The position numbers and the translations under genes are program-made. From NCBI GenBank assembly GCA_016933025.1, contig JAFGBT010000007.1, positions 1 to 64,000 of the forward strand: a stretch of DNA of 64,000 bases, read 5' to 3'. How positions within the stretch are numbered: the stretch's first letter is position 1; each line of letters begins with the position of its first letter. Below are positions 8,546 through 17,348 of this stretch, piece after piece. The notes under the pieces were generated by a model that made no database searches, had not been told where the DNA came from, and was given only the letters and a program-made list of their open reading frames with translations. Source of the stretch: Spirochaetota bacterium. GTDB taxonomy: Bacteria > Spirochaetota > UBA4802 > UBA5550.

Positions 8546-9832
8546 CTATCGGTCCATCATGTCCACGTAGTCGCGCATGGTTTCTCCGGTATATATCTGT
8601 CGCGGCCTCCCGATTCTGAACGGCACGGTATCGTGCATCTCCCTCCACTGCGCTATCCAGCCGGGCATTCGTCCGATCGCGAACATGACCGGGTACATGC
8701 CTTCCGGAATGCCCATGGCCCGGTAGAGAATTCCGCTGTAAAAGTCGATGTTCGGATAGAGCTTCCGCTCGATGAAATAGTCGTCCCCGAGGGCTGCCTC
8801 TTCAAGCTCCAGGGCGATATCGATAAGCGGCTCCTTGATGTCGAATTTTTTAAAAATGACCCCGCACTGCTCTTTTAATATTTTCGCCCGCGGATCGTAG
8901 TTCTTGTACACGCGGTGGCCGAAGCCGTAGAGCCTGAACCTGTTGTGTTTATCTTTCGCCATATCTATGCATTGTTTGATGGTCAGCCCCTCGTCCTTGA
9001 TGCTCTGCAGCATTTCAATCACACGCTGGTTTGCGCCGCCGTGGAGGGGGCCCCAGAGCGCGCAGATGCCCGAACATATTGAGGAATACAGGTTGACCAT
9101 GCTGCTGCCGACCAGCCGCACCGTCGAGGTGCTGCAGTTCTGCTCGTGGTCCGCGTGGAGGATGAGCAGAATGTTGAGGGCCTTTTCAATCTCGGGCTCC
9201 ACCTTGTAGGGCTTGACGGGACTGTCGAACATCATGTGGAGGAAGTTGCCGCAGTACCTGAGGTCGTGCTTCGGATACACGAACGGCTTGCCGATCGAGT
9301 GCTTGTACGAGTATGCGGCGATGGTCCGTATTTTCGAGATGAGCCGTGTCGCCATGGTGTCGAATGTCTGGCTCATGAAATCTTCCGTGTAAAAATAGGG
9401 ATAGTAAACCGAAAGCGCGTTCACCATGGTGCTCAGTATCGCCATCGGGTGCGCGGTGGAGGGAAAGCCGTCAAAGAAACGGACCATGTCTTCGTGTATC
9501 ATTGAGCTCTCGGTGAGTTTCTGTGAAAAATCCTTGCGCTCCTCCTCCGTGGGCAGATTGCCGTAGATAAGCAGGAAGCAGGTCTCGGTAAAGCTGGCCC
9601 TGTCCGCGAGCTGTTCTATCGGGTATCCCCGGTAGCGGAGAATCCCTTTTTCACCGTCAATATAGGTGATCGCGCTCAGGCACGATCCGGTATTCTGGTA
9701 CCCGGGGTCAAGTGAGATATACCCGGTTTTGTCCCTCAGCGAGGTGATATCGACGGCCTTCTCGTTTTCGGTGCCGGTGACGATGGGCAGGCTATACGTC
9801 TTGCCTTCAAGATTAAGTATTGCTTCGCTCAT
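8546..9832 (-). CDS. gltA: Citrate synthase (type I)
   Basis: 428 residues from the ATG at 9832, with GAGAGG at proper distance. This matches the usual length of the proteobacterial-type enzyme; the longer frame to 9883 adds 17 unlikely residues. Catalytic blocks are visible: GPLHGGANQ (active-site His), GFGHRVYKNYDPRA (second His, oxaloacetate-binding Arg) and a late DFYSGILYRAMG Asp block. It condenses acetyl-CoA and oxaloacetate to citrate in the cytoplasm and would consume acetyl-CoA made by the beta-oxidation genes further right. It stands alone, facing a long AT-rich upstream region. Confidence 0.96.
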   Translation of the reverse strand: MSEAILNLEGKTYSLPIVTGTENEKAVDITSLRDKTGYISLDPGYQNTGSCLSAITYIDGEKGILRYRGYPIEQLADRASFTETCFLLIYGNLPTEEERKDFSQKLTESSMIHEDMVRFFDGFPSTAHPMAILSTMVNALSVYYPYFYTEDFMSQTFDTMATRLISKIRTIAAYSYKHSIGKPFVYPKHDLRYCGNFLHMMFDSPVKPYKVEPEIEKALNILLILHADHEQNCSTSTVRLVGSSMVNLYSSICSGICALWGPLHGGANQRVIEMLQSIKDEGLTIKQCIDMAKDKHNRFRLYGFGHRVYKNYDPRAKILKEQCGVIFKKFDIKEPLIDIALELEEAALGDDYFIERKLYPNIDFYSGILYRAMGIPEGMYPVMFAIGRMPGWIAQWREMHDTVPFRIGRPRQIYTGETMRDYVDMMDR

Positions 9833-10368
9833 AATCGGCCTCTCAACTATACAGAATAAAACGGGATAATCATCCTGTGGCATGACATCCGCTGAATAAA
9901 AGACAGGTACCCCGTAAACGTATTCGAATTATATTGTTATAATAAATAACAGAATAGGAGATGAAGTAATCCGGAACGCTTCCCGTAACGAGAAACTTTT
10001 TATCCAGTTATCATCCGGTTGTGTCCAGACACGGGAACGCAATCCGACACATAACACAAAATATCGGATACCTGCGAGACAGCCCGGTATTTTGTATCGG
10101 AACCTTGATTGAATAGTTTTTCGATTAACAGGGAACCGTGCGATCTTGAGTCATTCGGCTCCATTCAATCAACCAATATATTTTCCAAATATTGCAGGAA
10201 ACTGTCCAGCACTTTTTCTGACGCACGCTTCCGATTCGGCCGGCCGATCCGCTGGGGGCCATTTTCCCCTTCTGACGGCAATTTCCCGGGATGTATCCCC
10301 TTAAAAATGAAGGCGTGCCGTTAATTAGAGTTGAATATGATTTACCGATATACTAAAATGGCAGTACC
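9833..10368. other. Intergenic region, 536 bp, divergent promoters expected
   Basis: It separates gltA (left) from a small secreted-protein gene (right). An AT-rich island at about 9920-9960, with TATAAT-like hexamers on the reverse strand, is a plausible gltA promoter area. A 71-codon frame at 10109-10324 begins with TTG, has no ribosome site and resembles nothing known. Nothing else seen. Confidence 0.5.
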
Positions 10369-10785
10369 ATGAAACAGGGGATATTGATAACAGTCGTATG
10401 CGCGCTGGTCTTGATTGCCCTGCCGCCGCTGGCGGCCGAGGAGAAGGCCGGGGACGGCAACGGAGAGCCGCTCCTGTCGGAGATAGCGGCTTCCATCGAT
10501 ACGTATCGGTCAAAAACAGTCACGCTTCGGTTGAGGTTGAAGCACGTGGACAAAATTTTCGAGAAGATAACGTTTTACGACAAAAAGAACCATGACATAG
10601 AGTTTGATTATTCTCCACGCGCCTTAAAGAAAAAGCTCGCGGCCGATTTCCTGAATGCACACGAGGGCATGTTTTATTCGGTGACCTTTGTCGTGCAGAA
10701 CGTCGGGAACCTGGGGGAGATCATTGCCGAATTAAAGGGGTTCAAGCCGCTGGTGCTTGAAACTGTGCCGGAAAAGGGGGATTGA
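10369..10785 (+). CDS. Small secreted protein, unknown function
   Basis: 138 residues, beginning with a typical signal peptide (MKQGILITVVCALVLIALPP, then an Ala-rich cleavage region). The mature domain of about 110 residues is Lys-rich with several predicted beta strands (VTLRLRLKHVDKIF, KITFYDKK, FYSVTFVVQNVG), which suggests a compact beta domain, possibly OB-like. No family recognised. Monocistronic; a strong hairpin follows at 10797-10834. Confidence 0.7.
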   Translation: MKQGILITVVCALVLIALPPLAAEEKAGDGNGEPLLSEIAASIDTYRSKTVTLRLRLKHVDKIFEKITFYDKKNHDIEFDYSPRALKKKLAADFLNAHEGMFYSVTFVVQNVGNLGEIIAELKGFKPLVLETVPEKGD

Positions 10786-10796
10786 CCAATAAAAAA

Positions 10797-10834
10797 GAGA
10801 AAGCAGAATAGCTGGGCGGCTATCCTGCTTTCTC
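10797..10834. terminator. Strong inverted repeat, possible terminator
   Basis: GAGAAAGCAG pairs perfectly with CTGCTTTCTC, with an ATAGC/GCTAT extension inside. An A-run precedes it on the plus strand and no T-run follows, so intrinsic termination would work better for leftward transcription. It may also protect the 3' end of the upstream mRNA. Confidence 0.5.
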
Positions 10835-10896
10835 CAAAACGCAGTGCCAAGTTTGCAATATGGTAAAATCGGGAGGGAATTACCATATATTAACTT

Positions 10897-11060
10897 GTAT
10901 GATTTATATCGGCAGCTTTTAAAAAAAACTTTAGCATTTTTTTATTTTTTTTTAGATATAATCCTTGGTTCAAAGGTCCCCTGAATCCCCCAGTGGGGGA
11001 CTTTCCCCATAGTCAATAATATTTTGGCCCCCCTCTGGGAGGGCAGGGGGACGGCGAAGG
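10897..11060. other. AT-rich then C/G-run intergenic stretch
   Basis: T-rich tracts (10915-10965) are followed by short inverted C/G runs (CCCCCAGTGGGGG near 10987-10999, then CCCCCCTCTGGGAGGG), the look of dispersed noncoding repeats. No gene seen. Confidence 0.35.
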
Positions 11061-11067
11061 AGATTTA

Positions 11068-11115
11068 TTGGACAATATCATTTATGAAAACGCGAACCCG
11101 GGGTATGTCTTTTGA
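11068..11115 (+). CDS. Putative 15-codon leader peptide overlapping rsgA start
   Basis: A TTG at 11068 sits four bases after GAAGGAGA, the best ribosome site in the area. The frame runs 15 codons and stops at TGA 11113-11115, overlapping the TTG that starts rsgA (11112-11114). It may be a translated leader that couples translation into rsgA. It could also be chance; no conservation can be checked here. Confidence 0.35.
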   Translation: MDNIIYENANPGYVF

Positions 11116-12035
11116 CCGGAACAGTTGTAAAGTGCTTCGGCAAGTATTATACCGTTGAGAATAACGGTCGGAGGATCAACTGCACGCTGCGGGGCAAGCT
11201 CAGGAACGACCCCCGCCTCGAGAAGTATTCGGAGCCGGTCGCGGTCGGCGATGTCGTCGATTTCGAGGAGGACGGCAAGGGAGGCGGCGCGATTGAGGCG
11301 GTGAGCGACCGGGCCAACGCCTTCACCAGGCGGTTCAAGGACAGCGGCCGCGACGACATCATCGCCGCGAATCTCGACCGAATAGTGGCGATCCAGTGCT
11401 TCGGCAAGCCGAAGCTCAATCTGCGCTTCGTGGACCGGCTCCTGGTCAGAGGCGTCAAGGAGGGGGTGGAAACGCTCCTCTGCGTCAACAAACTTGACCT
11501 GGCGGGCCACGACGACGCCGGCCGGGTACGGGATTATTACCATGGCTACGACCTCTCCATCCTGTTCGTGAGCGCGAAGACAGGTAAGGGAATCAAGGCG
11601 TTCAAGAAGGAGCTGGCCGGGAAGATGTCGATCCTGATCGGCAATTCAGGGGTCGGCAAGACCAGCATACTCAACAGCATGTATCCTGGACTCGGCCTGC
11701 GGACCAGCGAGGTCTCCGGAAGCACCGGGAAGGGGCGCCATGCCACCACCAACGTGGAGATGCTCAGCATGGAAGGCGGGGCGCGGATAATCGACACCCC
11801 CGGTCTCAGGGAATTCGGGCTGATGGATATAGAGCCGGAAGAGCTTGGCATCCACTTCATGGAGTTCGGCCGGTACGCGGGGGGGTGCGCGTTCAGCCCA
11901 TGCACGCACGACCACGAGCCGGGCTGCGAAATCAAGAAGCTGGTCGAGAACGGATCAATCAGCGAGGATCGGTACGTCTCATATCTGAACATCCTCGCCA
12001 CGCTCAAGGAATACCGGGAAAACCGGTATCGGTGA
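11112..12035 (+). CDS. rsgA: Ribosome small-subunit assembly GTPase RsgA
   Basis: 307 residues. Circularly permuted GTPase: an N-terminal OB-fold (to about residue 65), then G4 (NKLD), G5 (SAKTGKG), G1 (GNSGVGKTS) and G3 (DTPG) in that permuted order, and a C-terminal zinc site (a Cys, then CTHDHEPGC). It matures the 30S subunit. The start must be the TTG at 11112: there is no in-frame ATG, an in-frame stop lies at 11085-11087, and the protein aligns from its first residues with other RsgA proteins. The TTG lacks its own good ribosome site. One base separates its stop codon from the ATG of the downstream ABC ATPase gene. Confidence 0.93.
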   Translation: MTGTVVKCFGKYYTVENNGRRINCTLRGKLRNDPRLEKYSEPVAVGDVVDFEEDGKGGGAIEAVSDRANAFTRRFKDSGRDDIIAANLDRIVAIQCFGKPKLNLRFVDRLLVRGVKEGVETLLCVNKLDLAGHDDAGRVRDYYHGYDLSILFVSAKTGKGIKAFKKELAGKMSILIGNSGVGKTSILNSMYPGLGLRTSEVSGSTGKGRHATTNVEMLSMEGGARIIDTPGLREFGLMDIEPEELGIHFMEFGRYAGGCAFSPCTHDHEPGCEIKKLVENGSISEDRYVSYLNILATLKEYRENRYR

Positions 12036-12036
12036 A

Positions 12037-12792
12037 ATGATACAGGCACGGGACCTCGTCATCGCCTTCGACGGCAGGACTATCATAGACGGCATCGACT
12101 TTACGGTGCCCGAGGGGAGTACCCTCGTTCTCATGGGGAAGAACGGCTCGGGCAAGTCGGTCGTTTTGAAGGCCCTCTCCGGGCTGATCGAGTACCGGGG
12201 AGCCATCGAGATAAACGGGACTGACATCAGGGAGCTCTACCGGGACCGGTACATGGCAGGCACGGACGACATCAACCGCTTCAGGATAGCCTACGTGTTC
12301 CAGAAAGGGGGACTCTTCGATTCCATGAATGTTTTCGACAACGTCGCCTTCGGGCTTCGGCGGATGAGCGTCGACGAGCAGTCGGTCGACAAGATGGTGG
12401 TCAATTCGCTGGCGCGGGTCGGCCTCAGGGGGAGCGAGAACAAGCTGATCTCCGAGCTCTCCGGCGGGATGCAGAAGCGCGTCGGTCTTGCCAGGGCCAT
12501 CTGCCTCAACCCGAATATCATATTCTTCGACGACCCGACCGCCGGGCTCGACCCGATCCTCTCCGACTCCATCGCCGACCTGATACTCGAGATCAGGCGA
12601 TCGCTCAACACCACCGCGATCGTCACGACGCATGACAGCAGGATCGCGGAGAAGATCGCCGATTCGATCGCGCTCCTCTACGGCGGCAAGATCGTGTACC
12701 GGGGAGAGAGCGCCGGCTTTTTTTCGAGGGAGAACGAATACGCGCGCCAGTTCATCGACGGCGAGATAGAGGGGCCTATAGACATTTACTAG
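12037..12792 (+). CDS. MlaF-like ABC transporter ATP-binding protein
   Basis: 251 residues. Walker A GKNGSGKS, Q-loop FQKGGLFDSMNV, signature LSGGMQKR, Walker B IIFFDDPTAGLD and the H-loop THD are all present. The Q-loop segment GGLFDSMNVFDNVAFGLR is characteristic of the Mla/Mce family (Ttg2A, MlaF) that energises phospholipid traffic between inner and outer membranes. The start follows the rsgA stop by one base, so translation is coupled. No MlaE permease or MlaD substrate-binding gene is adjacent, so its partners must be elsewhere. Substrate inferred from family. Confidence 0.83.
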   Translation: MIQARDLVIAFDGRTIIDGIDFTVPEGSTLVLMGKNGSGKSVVLKALSGLIEYRGAIEINGTDIRELYRDRYMAGTDDINRFRIAYVFQKGGLFDSMNVFDNVAFGLRRMSVDEQSVDKMVVNSLARVGLRGSENKLISELSGGMQKRVGLARAICLNPNIIFFDDPTAGLDPILSDSIADLILEIRRSLNTTAIVTTHDSRIAEKIADSIALLYGGKIVYRGESAGFFSRENEYARQFIDGEIEGPIDIY

Positions 12793-12867
12793 CCGAAGGG
12801 GCGATCCATTCCCGATGCGCACGCAGTATTCCCGTCATGTTCGACAGCAGCCATATCTGCCGCGGAT

Positions 12868-12959
12868 GTCATTGCGAGGAGCCCTCATTGTTCATGAGGG
12901 CGACGAAGCATGCCTCGACGGAGTTTATCCCGAGCGAAGTCGAGGGGCTCGACATGACA
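12868..12959. repeat. MITE-like palindromic element C (92 bp)
   Basis: Ends TGTCATTGCGAG and its near-inverse, finishing ATGACA. Inside is a CCCTCAT/ATGAGGG hairpin and a CCTCGAC/GTCGAGG pair. 12901-12960 matches the reverse complement of 18603-18662 at 56 of 60 bases. It lies in the 325-bp gap before the epimerase gene, which holds no other feature. Confidence 0.75.
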
Positions 12960-13117
12960 GAGGTCTACCCTTTGCACTATATGTTCGAGAAATATCTATC
13001 CTTGTGGCTCGCACGGTATTCTCCGATAGTACTCCGATGCCGGTGTCCGGTTTTTATCTTGACAGCGTTCTTGGCCATACCTATGTTCACTGCAGACTGC
13101 ATTGTAGAGGAGTTATC

Positions 13118-14170
13118 GTGAAGATTCTGGTAACAGGAACCGCGGGCTTTATCGGGTACCATCTGGCTGCGGCGCTCGCCGTGCGGGGGGACGAGGTGCT
13201 CGGCATCGACAACCTGAGCGACTATTACGACGTCGGCCTGAAGATCGCGCGTCTGGAGGCCTCCGGCATCCGAAAGAAAGAGGCCCGGCGGGGCAAAATC
13301 GCCCGGAGCGGCAAATACCCGGGCTATCGATTTGCCAGGATCGACCTGCTTGAGCGGGGGCGCATCATGGCCCTCTTCGAGCGGGAGCGCTTCGACGCGG
13401 TCTGCCACCTGGCCGCCCAGGCCGGGGTGCGGCATTCCATCAAAGACCCGCACGCGTACATAGACTCAAACATCGCCGGCTTCATGAATGTGCTCGAGGG
13501 GTGCCGGAACAACCGGGTGGGGCACCTGGTGTTCGCCAGCAGTTCGTCCGTATACGGGCTGAACGAGAAGATGCCATTCAGCACCTCGGACAATGTTGAC
13601 CATCCGGTGAGCATCTACGGTGCCACCAAAAAGGCGAACGAGCTGATGGCGCATTCCTACAGCCACCTCTTCGGCCTGCCCGCGACGGGTCTCCGGTTTT
13701 TTACGGTATACGGTCCCTGGGGTCGTCCCGACATGGCGCCCATCCTGTTTGCGAAGGCAATCGCGGAGGGGCGGCGCATCGACGTCTTTAACAACGGCGA
13801 AATGGAGCGGGACTTCACCTATGTTGGCGATATCGTGGGAGGGGTCGTCAGGGTGCTTGACCGGCCGCCCCGGGGCAATCCGGCATGGAACGGAACTTCA
13901 CCCGATCCGGGAAGCTCACGGGCCCCCTATAAAATCTACAATATCGGGAACAGCCTCCCGGTGAAGCTCCTCGATTTTATCGAAACGCTCGAGCGCGCCA
14001 TTGGGAAGAAGGCGGAAAAGAATTTCCTGCCGATGCAGCCGGGCGATGTGCCGGCGACCTACGCCGATGTCAGCGATCTCGCCAGGGATATCGGGTATTC
14101 ACCCTCGACGACACTCGAGGCCGGCGTCAGGGCCTTTGTCGCCTGGTTTCACGAGTATTATGGCCAATAG
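13118..14170 (+). CDS. NAD-dependent sugar epimerase (UDP-glucuronate 4-epimerase type)
   Basis: 350 residues from a GTG at 13118 with GAGGAG five bases upstream. The frame stays open to 12815, but that stretch contains the repeat element and is not protein-like. N-terminal Rossmann motif GTAGFIG, catalytic Ser-Ser-Val-Tyr with YGATK (YxxxK), and the block RFFTVYGPWGRPDMA are typical of CapI/WbpP-like UDP-uronic acid 4-epimerases. It makes an activated sugar for surface polysaccharide. First gene of a three-gene nucleotide-sugar cluster with an aminotransferase and a membrane dehydratase. Confidence 0.87.
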   Translation: MKILVTGTAGFIGYHLAAALAVRGDEVLGIDNLSDYYDVGLKIARLEASGIRKKEARRGKIARSGKYPGYRFARIDLLERGRIMALFERERFDAVCHLAAQAGVRHSIKDPHAYIDSNIAGFMNVLEGCRNNRVGHLVFASSSSVYGLNEKMPFSTSDNVDHPVSIYGATKKANELMAHSYSHLFGLPATGLRFFTVYGPWGRPDMAPILFAKAIAEGRRIDVFNNGEMERDFTYVGDIVGGVVRVLDRPPRGNPAWNGTSPDPGSSRAPYKIYNIGNSLPVKLLDFIETLERAIGKKAEKNFLPMQPGDVPATYADVSDLARDIGYSPSTTLEAGVRAFVAWFHEYYGQ

Positions 14171-14238
14171 GCCCGTTTTTCAGCCCCGGAACCCCGATTT
14201 TTGCAGAATTATCGATGTCTTGCTGCCGATAGGTAAGT

Positions 14239-15387
14239 ATGGACATACCCTTCCACAAGCCTTACATCACCGATGACGAGATCGGCGCCGCCGCAGAAAT
14301 GCTTCGGGCCGGATGGCTGACTGCCGGGAAGAAGACGGCCCAGTTCGAGGAGGAGTTCAAGAAGTATATCGGCTGCGGCAGCGCCGTGGCGGTGAATTCG
14401 GCGACGGCTGCCATGCACCTCTGCCTTGCCGTCATGGACCTTCGGGAGGGGGACGAGGTGATCGTCCCCGCCATGACCTTTACCGCCACCGCCGAGGTGG
14501 TGCGCTACTTCAACGCCGTGCCGGTCCTGGTGGACATCGAGGCGGACACGCACCTGATAGATCCCGACAGGATAGAGGAGCGCATAACCGGACGGACCAG
14601 GGCCATCATGCCGGTGCATTACGCCGGCCAGCCCTGCGACATGGACCGGATACTATCGATTGCCTCGGCGCGCCGCCTGGCCGTCATAGAAGACGCGGCC
14701 CACAGTCTCCCGGCATGGTACCGGGGAAGGCGCGTCGGCACCATGGGCGACGCCACCTGCTTCAGCTTCTATGCCACCAAGACGATCACCACCGGCGAGG
14801 GAGGGATGATCTGCACCGATAACGACGGGTGGGCTAAGCGCGCCCGCGTACTCAGGCTGCACGGCATAGACCGGGACGCATGGCAGAGGCACGAGTCGTC
14901 CCGCTTCTGGCAGTACGATGTCGTGGAGGCCGGTTACAAGTACAACACCACCGATATCGCGTCCGCCATCGGCGTCGAGCAGCTCGGAAAAGTCGAGGCG
15001 ATGTGGAAGATGAGGAAGCGGGTCGCGGAACGGTATACAGGGGCGTTTGGCGGCGTGGACGGGCTCGCCCCCTATACCGTGCGGCCCGATAGGGAGTCGG
15101 CATGGTACCTGTACCCGGTCGACTGCGATCCCGACGTGCTGTCGATAACCAGGGACCGCTTTATCGAGCTGATGCGGGAGCGCGGGGTCGGGATGAGCGT
15201 CCATTTTATCCCGCTCTATGAGTTTACGTATTATAAAAAGATGGGCTGTTCGGGCGCGGACTTCCCGAACTGCCGCCGGGTATTCGAGAGGACGATGTCC
15301 CTTCCGATTTTCCCCGGTATGACCGACGCCGAGATCGATTACGTGATTGAAAGCGTCGTCGATATCGCCAGGAAAAACAAGAGGTAA
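14239..15387 (+). CDS. DegT/DnrJ/EryC1 sugar aminotransferase
   Basis: 382 residues. PLP-dependent fold with the conserved start IPFHKPYITDDEI, the VEDAAHSLPA block and the Schiff-base lysine in FYATKTITTGEGG. It transfers an amino group, usually from glutamate, to a nucleotide-linked keto-sugar. The downstream gene encodes a 4,6-dehydratase-type enzyme, which would supply a 4-keto-6-deoxy sugar. The likely product is therefore an amino-deoxy sugar such as a UDP-4-amino-4,6-dideoxy-hexose for O-antigen or protein glycosylation. No strong ribosome site precedes the ATG. Confidence 0.9.
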   Translation: MDIPFHKPYITDDEIGAAAEMLRAGWLTAGKKTAQFEEEFKKYIGCGSAVAVNSATAAMHLCLAVMDLREGDEVIVPAMTFTATAEVVRYFNAVPVLVDIEADTHLIDPDRIEERITGRTRAIMPVHYAGQPCDMDRILSIASARRLAVIEDAAHSLPAWYRGRRVGTMGDATCFSFYATKTITTGEGGMICTDNDGWAKRARVLRLHGIDRDAWQRHESSRFWQYDVVEAGYKYNTTDIASAIGVEQLGKVEAMWKMRKRVAERYTGAFGGVDGLAPYTVRPDRESAWYLYPVDCDPDVLSITRDRFIELMRERGVGMSVHFIPLYEFTYYKKMGCSGADFPNCRRVFERTMSLPIFPGMTDAEIDYVIESVVDIARKNKR

Positions 15388-15432
15388 TGTATTCCCTCAA
15401 CGCGGTCGGGAGAGGATAGTAGATACAAGGTC

Positions 15433-17346
15433 ATGGGAATTCTGTATAACATCAGGGGAAGAAAGCTTCTCTACCCTCTGCTTGACGCCGCGATAGTGGC
15501 GGCTTCATACGCGGTATCGGGCGCGCTTCATTATTATCCCCTTGGCTTTGAAGGCATGCCGCCTGCATGGCATGTGGGGATGCCTGCCGCGATCGCGGCG
15601 GTCGTCTTCTATTTTTTCCAGGCCTACCGGGTCATGTGGTCCTATTCCAGCATATCGGACATATACCGTCTCCTCCTGGCGAACGCGGCGGCCTTCCTCC
15701 TGCTGCTCGCTTCGGTTGCTTCCGCGGGGCAGGGATATCCCGTTCCGGTGCTGACGCTCGGCTTTCTTATTTCGACGATGCTCTCGGTCTTTTACCGCAT
15801 CCTTGTCCGCGACTATTCGCTCCGGAGGGGATCGGCGGCCAACGGCGGAAAGGCAGCCGCCCCGGCAGCCGGGCCGCAAAAGAAGATCCTGGTGATCGGG
15901 GCCGGCGAAGCCGGCCACATCATACTCTCGGAATACGTGAAGAAGGGGCTCGGCAGGCTGATAGCGGGTTTCGCCGATGACGACCCGGAGAAGATCGGCA
16001 AGATCATGAACGGCAAGCCGGTCATCTGCGCCACGGACGGCATCAGCCGCGCGGTCCGCGAACGGGGCATAAGCGAGATCATCATCGCCATGCCGTCGGT
16101 CGGGTCCGAGAAGATCAACAGGATCGCGTCGGGCATTCGCCGCGACCACCGGTCGGTGCCCATCAAGGTGCTTCCTCACGCTTTCGAGCTTGACGAGCGG
16201 AAGCCGCTCTCCATCTCGCTGAGAGACATCGGCATCGCCGACCTCATCGGCCGGGAGGAGGTCAGTGTGGACGCGGGCCTGATAGAGAAGCGGTTCGCGG
16301 GATCGACCATCCTGGTCACGGGCGCGGGCGGAAGCATCGGCTCGGAGATGTGCCGCCAGCTTCTGAAGTTCAACATTAAAAAGCTCGTCGCGGTCGGAAG
16401 AGGCGAGTTTTCGATGTACAACCTGATAAAGATCCTGAACGAGGACGTGCCCTTCCTGGAAGGCGGGCCGGAGATCGTCTATCGCATAGCCGATATCAAG
16501 GACCGGAGGCTCCTCGGCACTGTCTTCGCGGAGCACCGGCCTGACATCGTGTTCCACGCGGCCGCGCACAAGCACGTGCCGCTCATGGAGTTCAACGAGG
16601 CCGAGGCGATGCAGAACAACGTCACGGGCACGAAGAACGTCCTCGATCTCGCGCTCGAGCACGGGACCGGCGAGTTAGTCTTCATCTCCACCGACAAGGC
16701 GGTTAACCCCGGAAGCATAATGGGCGCGACCAAGCGCATCGCGGAGATACTGACCGCCCACTACCAGAAAACGAAGGGTCTGAAGACGTCGATCGTCCGA
16801 TTCGGGAACGTGATCGGCAGCCGGGGTTCCGTGATTCCGCTCTTCATGGAGCAGATAGAGCGGGGCGGACCGGTGACCGTGACCCACCCGGACGTTACCC
16901 GGTATTTCATGAGCATCCCCGAGGCCTCGCTCCTGGTGCTCAACGCCGCGGCTTATTCCGCCGGGGGCGAGCTCTTCGTTCTCGATATGGGGAAGCAGTA
17001 CCGGGTATCGGAGATCGCCCGGCGCCTCATAGAGTTTTACGGCTACCGTTCCGATGACGAGATAAAGATCGAATACACGGGCCTCAGGCCGGGCGAGAAG
17101 ATGCATGAGGACCTTTTCTACGGCGGCGAGAGCCTGGTGAAGACCGAAAACGAGAAGATATTCATACTCTCCGACAGGGGCGGCTTGGACGCCGCGGCGA
17201 TCGATGCCTTCATGCGAGACGAACTCATTGCAATAGCCGACCGGCGCCCTGACGAGATACGGCGGATTATCAAGCGGCTCGTGCCGGAATTTGAGTACGA
17301 TCCGGGCCGCGTCGGCCCGACGCCGAACAGCAAGCTGGTGAGCTGA
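15433..17346 (+). CDS. Membrane nucleotide-sugar 4,6-dehydratase (CapD/PglF/WbpM-like)
   Basis: 637 residues. About four membrane helices (to about residue 125), then a CoA-binding-like Rossmann domain (VIGAGEAGHIILSEY) and a second Rossmann domain with TGAGGSIGSEMC and FISTDKAVNP...MGATKR. The Met in place of Tyr before the MGATK lysine is normal for this family. Expected reaction: UDP-GlcNAc to a UDP-4-keto-6-deoxy sugar at the inner membrane. Full length matches WbpM/PglF. It provides the substrate for the aminotransferase just upstream. Confidence 0.9.
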   Translation: MGILYNIRGRKLLYPLLDAAIVAASYAVSGALHYYPLGFEGMPPAWHVGMPAAIAAVVFYFFQAYRVMWSYSSISDIYRLLLANAAAFLLLLASVASAGQGYPVPVLTLGFLISTMLSVFYRILVRDYSLRRGSAANGGKAAAPAAGPQKKILVIGAGEAGHIILSEYVKKGLGRLIAGFADDDPEKIGKIMNGKPVICATDGISRAVRERGISEIIIAMPSVGSEKINRIASGIRRDHRSVPIKVLPHAFELDERKPLSISLRDIGIADLIGREEVSVDAGLIEKRFAGSTILVTGAGGSIGSEMCRQLLKFNIKKLVAVGRGEFSMYNLIKILNEDVPFLEGGPEIVYRIADIKDRRLLGTVFAEHRPDIVFHAAAHKHVPLMEFNEAEAMQNNVTGTKNVLDLALEHGTGELVFISTDKAVNPGSIMGATKRIAEILTAHYQKTKGLKTSIVRFGNVIGSRGSVIPLFMEQIERGGPVTVTHPDVTRYFMSIPEASLLVLNAAAYSAGGELFVLDMGKQYRVSEIARRLIEFYGYRSDDEIKIEYTGLRPGEKMHEDLFYGGESLVKTENEKIFILSDRGGLDAAAIDAFMRDELIAIADRRPDEIRRIIKRLVPEFEYDPGRVGPTPNSKLVS

Positions 17347-17348
17347 CC

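Noticed and set aside
10109..10324. 71-codon frame between gltA and the small secreted-protein gene
   Set aside because: TTG start without ribosome site, no recognisable protein features.
12815..13117. N-terminal extension of the epimerase frame
   Set aside because: It consists of the palindromic repeat element; the GTG at 13118 has a proper ribosome site and starts the Rossmann fold.
15505..16662. 385-codon open frame antisense to the CapD-like dehydratase gene
   Set aside because: Composition and repeats of Arg/Asp are those of a GC-rich shadow frame; the sense frame has clear enzyme motifs.
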